Shown here piece after piece: positions 5,724 to 5,908 of a stretch of DNA of 5,908 nucleotides. The notes beneath the pieces were generated by a model, which searched no databases, had not been told where the DNA came from, and worked only from the letters and a program-made list of their open reading frames with translations. The DNA lies in the NCBI GenBank assembly GCA_021826605.1, contig JAKAZF010000207.1, forward strand, positions 1 to 5,908, in the 5' to 3' direction. Position numbers and translations under genes: made by a program. The stretch's first letter is position 1. Every line of letters starts with the position of its first letter. The stretch comes from Planctomycetota bacterium. Lineage in GTDB: Bacteria; Planctomycetota; Phycisphaerae; WQYP01.

Positions 5724-5908
5724 ATGAGGGAATCTGTTGAAACGTGGGGTAGGACGTTGGCCATTCATACGGTCTGGACGAGGTATTTATCATGGTTGCC
5801 GGGGGATCAGCGCGGCCATTGGTCGCCGTTGTTTGATTTTTACGGGCAGCTTGTGCGTGACGGGCACCAGATCAATGCCGGTGATGAAGCCACACGCCAG
5901 GCCGCCAT
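5724..5908 (+). CDS. REP-associated/IS200-type (Y1) transposase-like protein, N-terminal fragment
   Basis: The open frame continues past the window end; 61 residues are visible. After a short lead it reads AIHTVWTRYLSWLPGDQRGHW and onward, resembling the N-terminal strand of RAYT/Y1_Tnp-family single-strand transposases (typically TxTTYGTWLPGDxRGW). These HUH enzymes cut and join REP or IS200-type hairpin DNA. The HUH motif and catalytic tyrosine would lie beyond the edge, so activity cannot be judged. ATG 5724 is chosen because family-like sequence begins soon after it. An in-frame ATG at 5700 would add eight Gly/Ile-rich residues inside the G-rich tract. No clear Shine-Dalgarno distinguishes them. 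Family assignment rests on recall of the motif, hence moderate confidence. Confidence 0.6.
   Translation, partial: MRESVETWGRTLAIHTVWTRYLSWLPGDQRGHWSPLFDFYGQLVRDGHQINAGDEATRQAA

Noticed and set aside
5531..5764. 77-codon proline-rich open frame on the minus strand overlapping the kinase start
   Set aside because: It translates the G-rich palindromic tract and the wrong frame of the kinase start; proline-rich sequence is an artefact of the G-runs.

Overview
The window looks like chromosomal DNA from an environmental, moderately GC-rich Gram-negative bacterium. The hopanoid gene, the COG4185-type zeta kinase, the form of the transposase N-terminus and the palindrome-rich spacers would fit a member of the Planctomycetota or a related PVC lineage. 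That placement is inferred from protein style only, with no marker gene to confirm it. All complete genes lie on the minus strand; one gene on the plus strand runs off the right edge.

Layout from left to right. Positions 1-702 hold no credible gene. They carry a dense set of short GC-rich palindromes and short-period motifs, including a perfect 25-base inverted repeat (268-292 against 502-526). Positions 703-2733 (minus) encode a full-length squalene-hopene cyclase with a TTG start. Positions 2734-3238 are a 505-base spacer with several small hairpins and short repeats but no recognisable gene. Positions 3239-5534 (minus) are a tight three-gene operon, read right to left: a zeta-toxin-like P-loop kinase, a small basic partner protein (probable antitoxin), and a type I DNA methyltransferase subunit HsdM. 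Each gene overlaps the next by ATGA. Positions 5535-5699 hold a possible promoter for that operon (perfect TATAAT) and a very G-rich, palindromic tract. From about 5724 (plus), a REP-associated/IS200-type (Y1) transposase-like gene begins and is cut by the window end.

How the genes relate. The cyclase makes hopene for membrane hopanoids and is unrelated to the rest; no other hopanoid gene is visible. The kinase, its small partner and HsdM appear co-transcribed and translationally coupled. This is a toxin-antitoxin pair placed directly ahead of a modification gene. No hsdS or hsdR is present in the window, although hsdS would normally follow hsdM, so the methyltransferase is either solitary or uses a specificity subunit encoded elsewhere. 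This coupling, and the palindrome-rich DNA next to a possible RAYT-like gene, are the most notable points.
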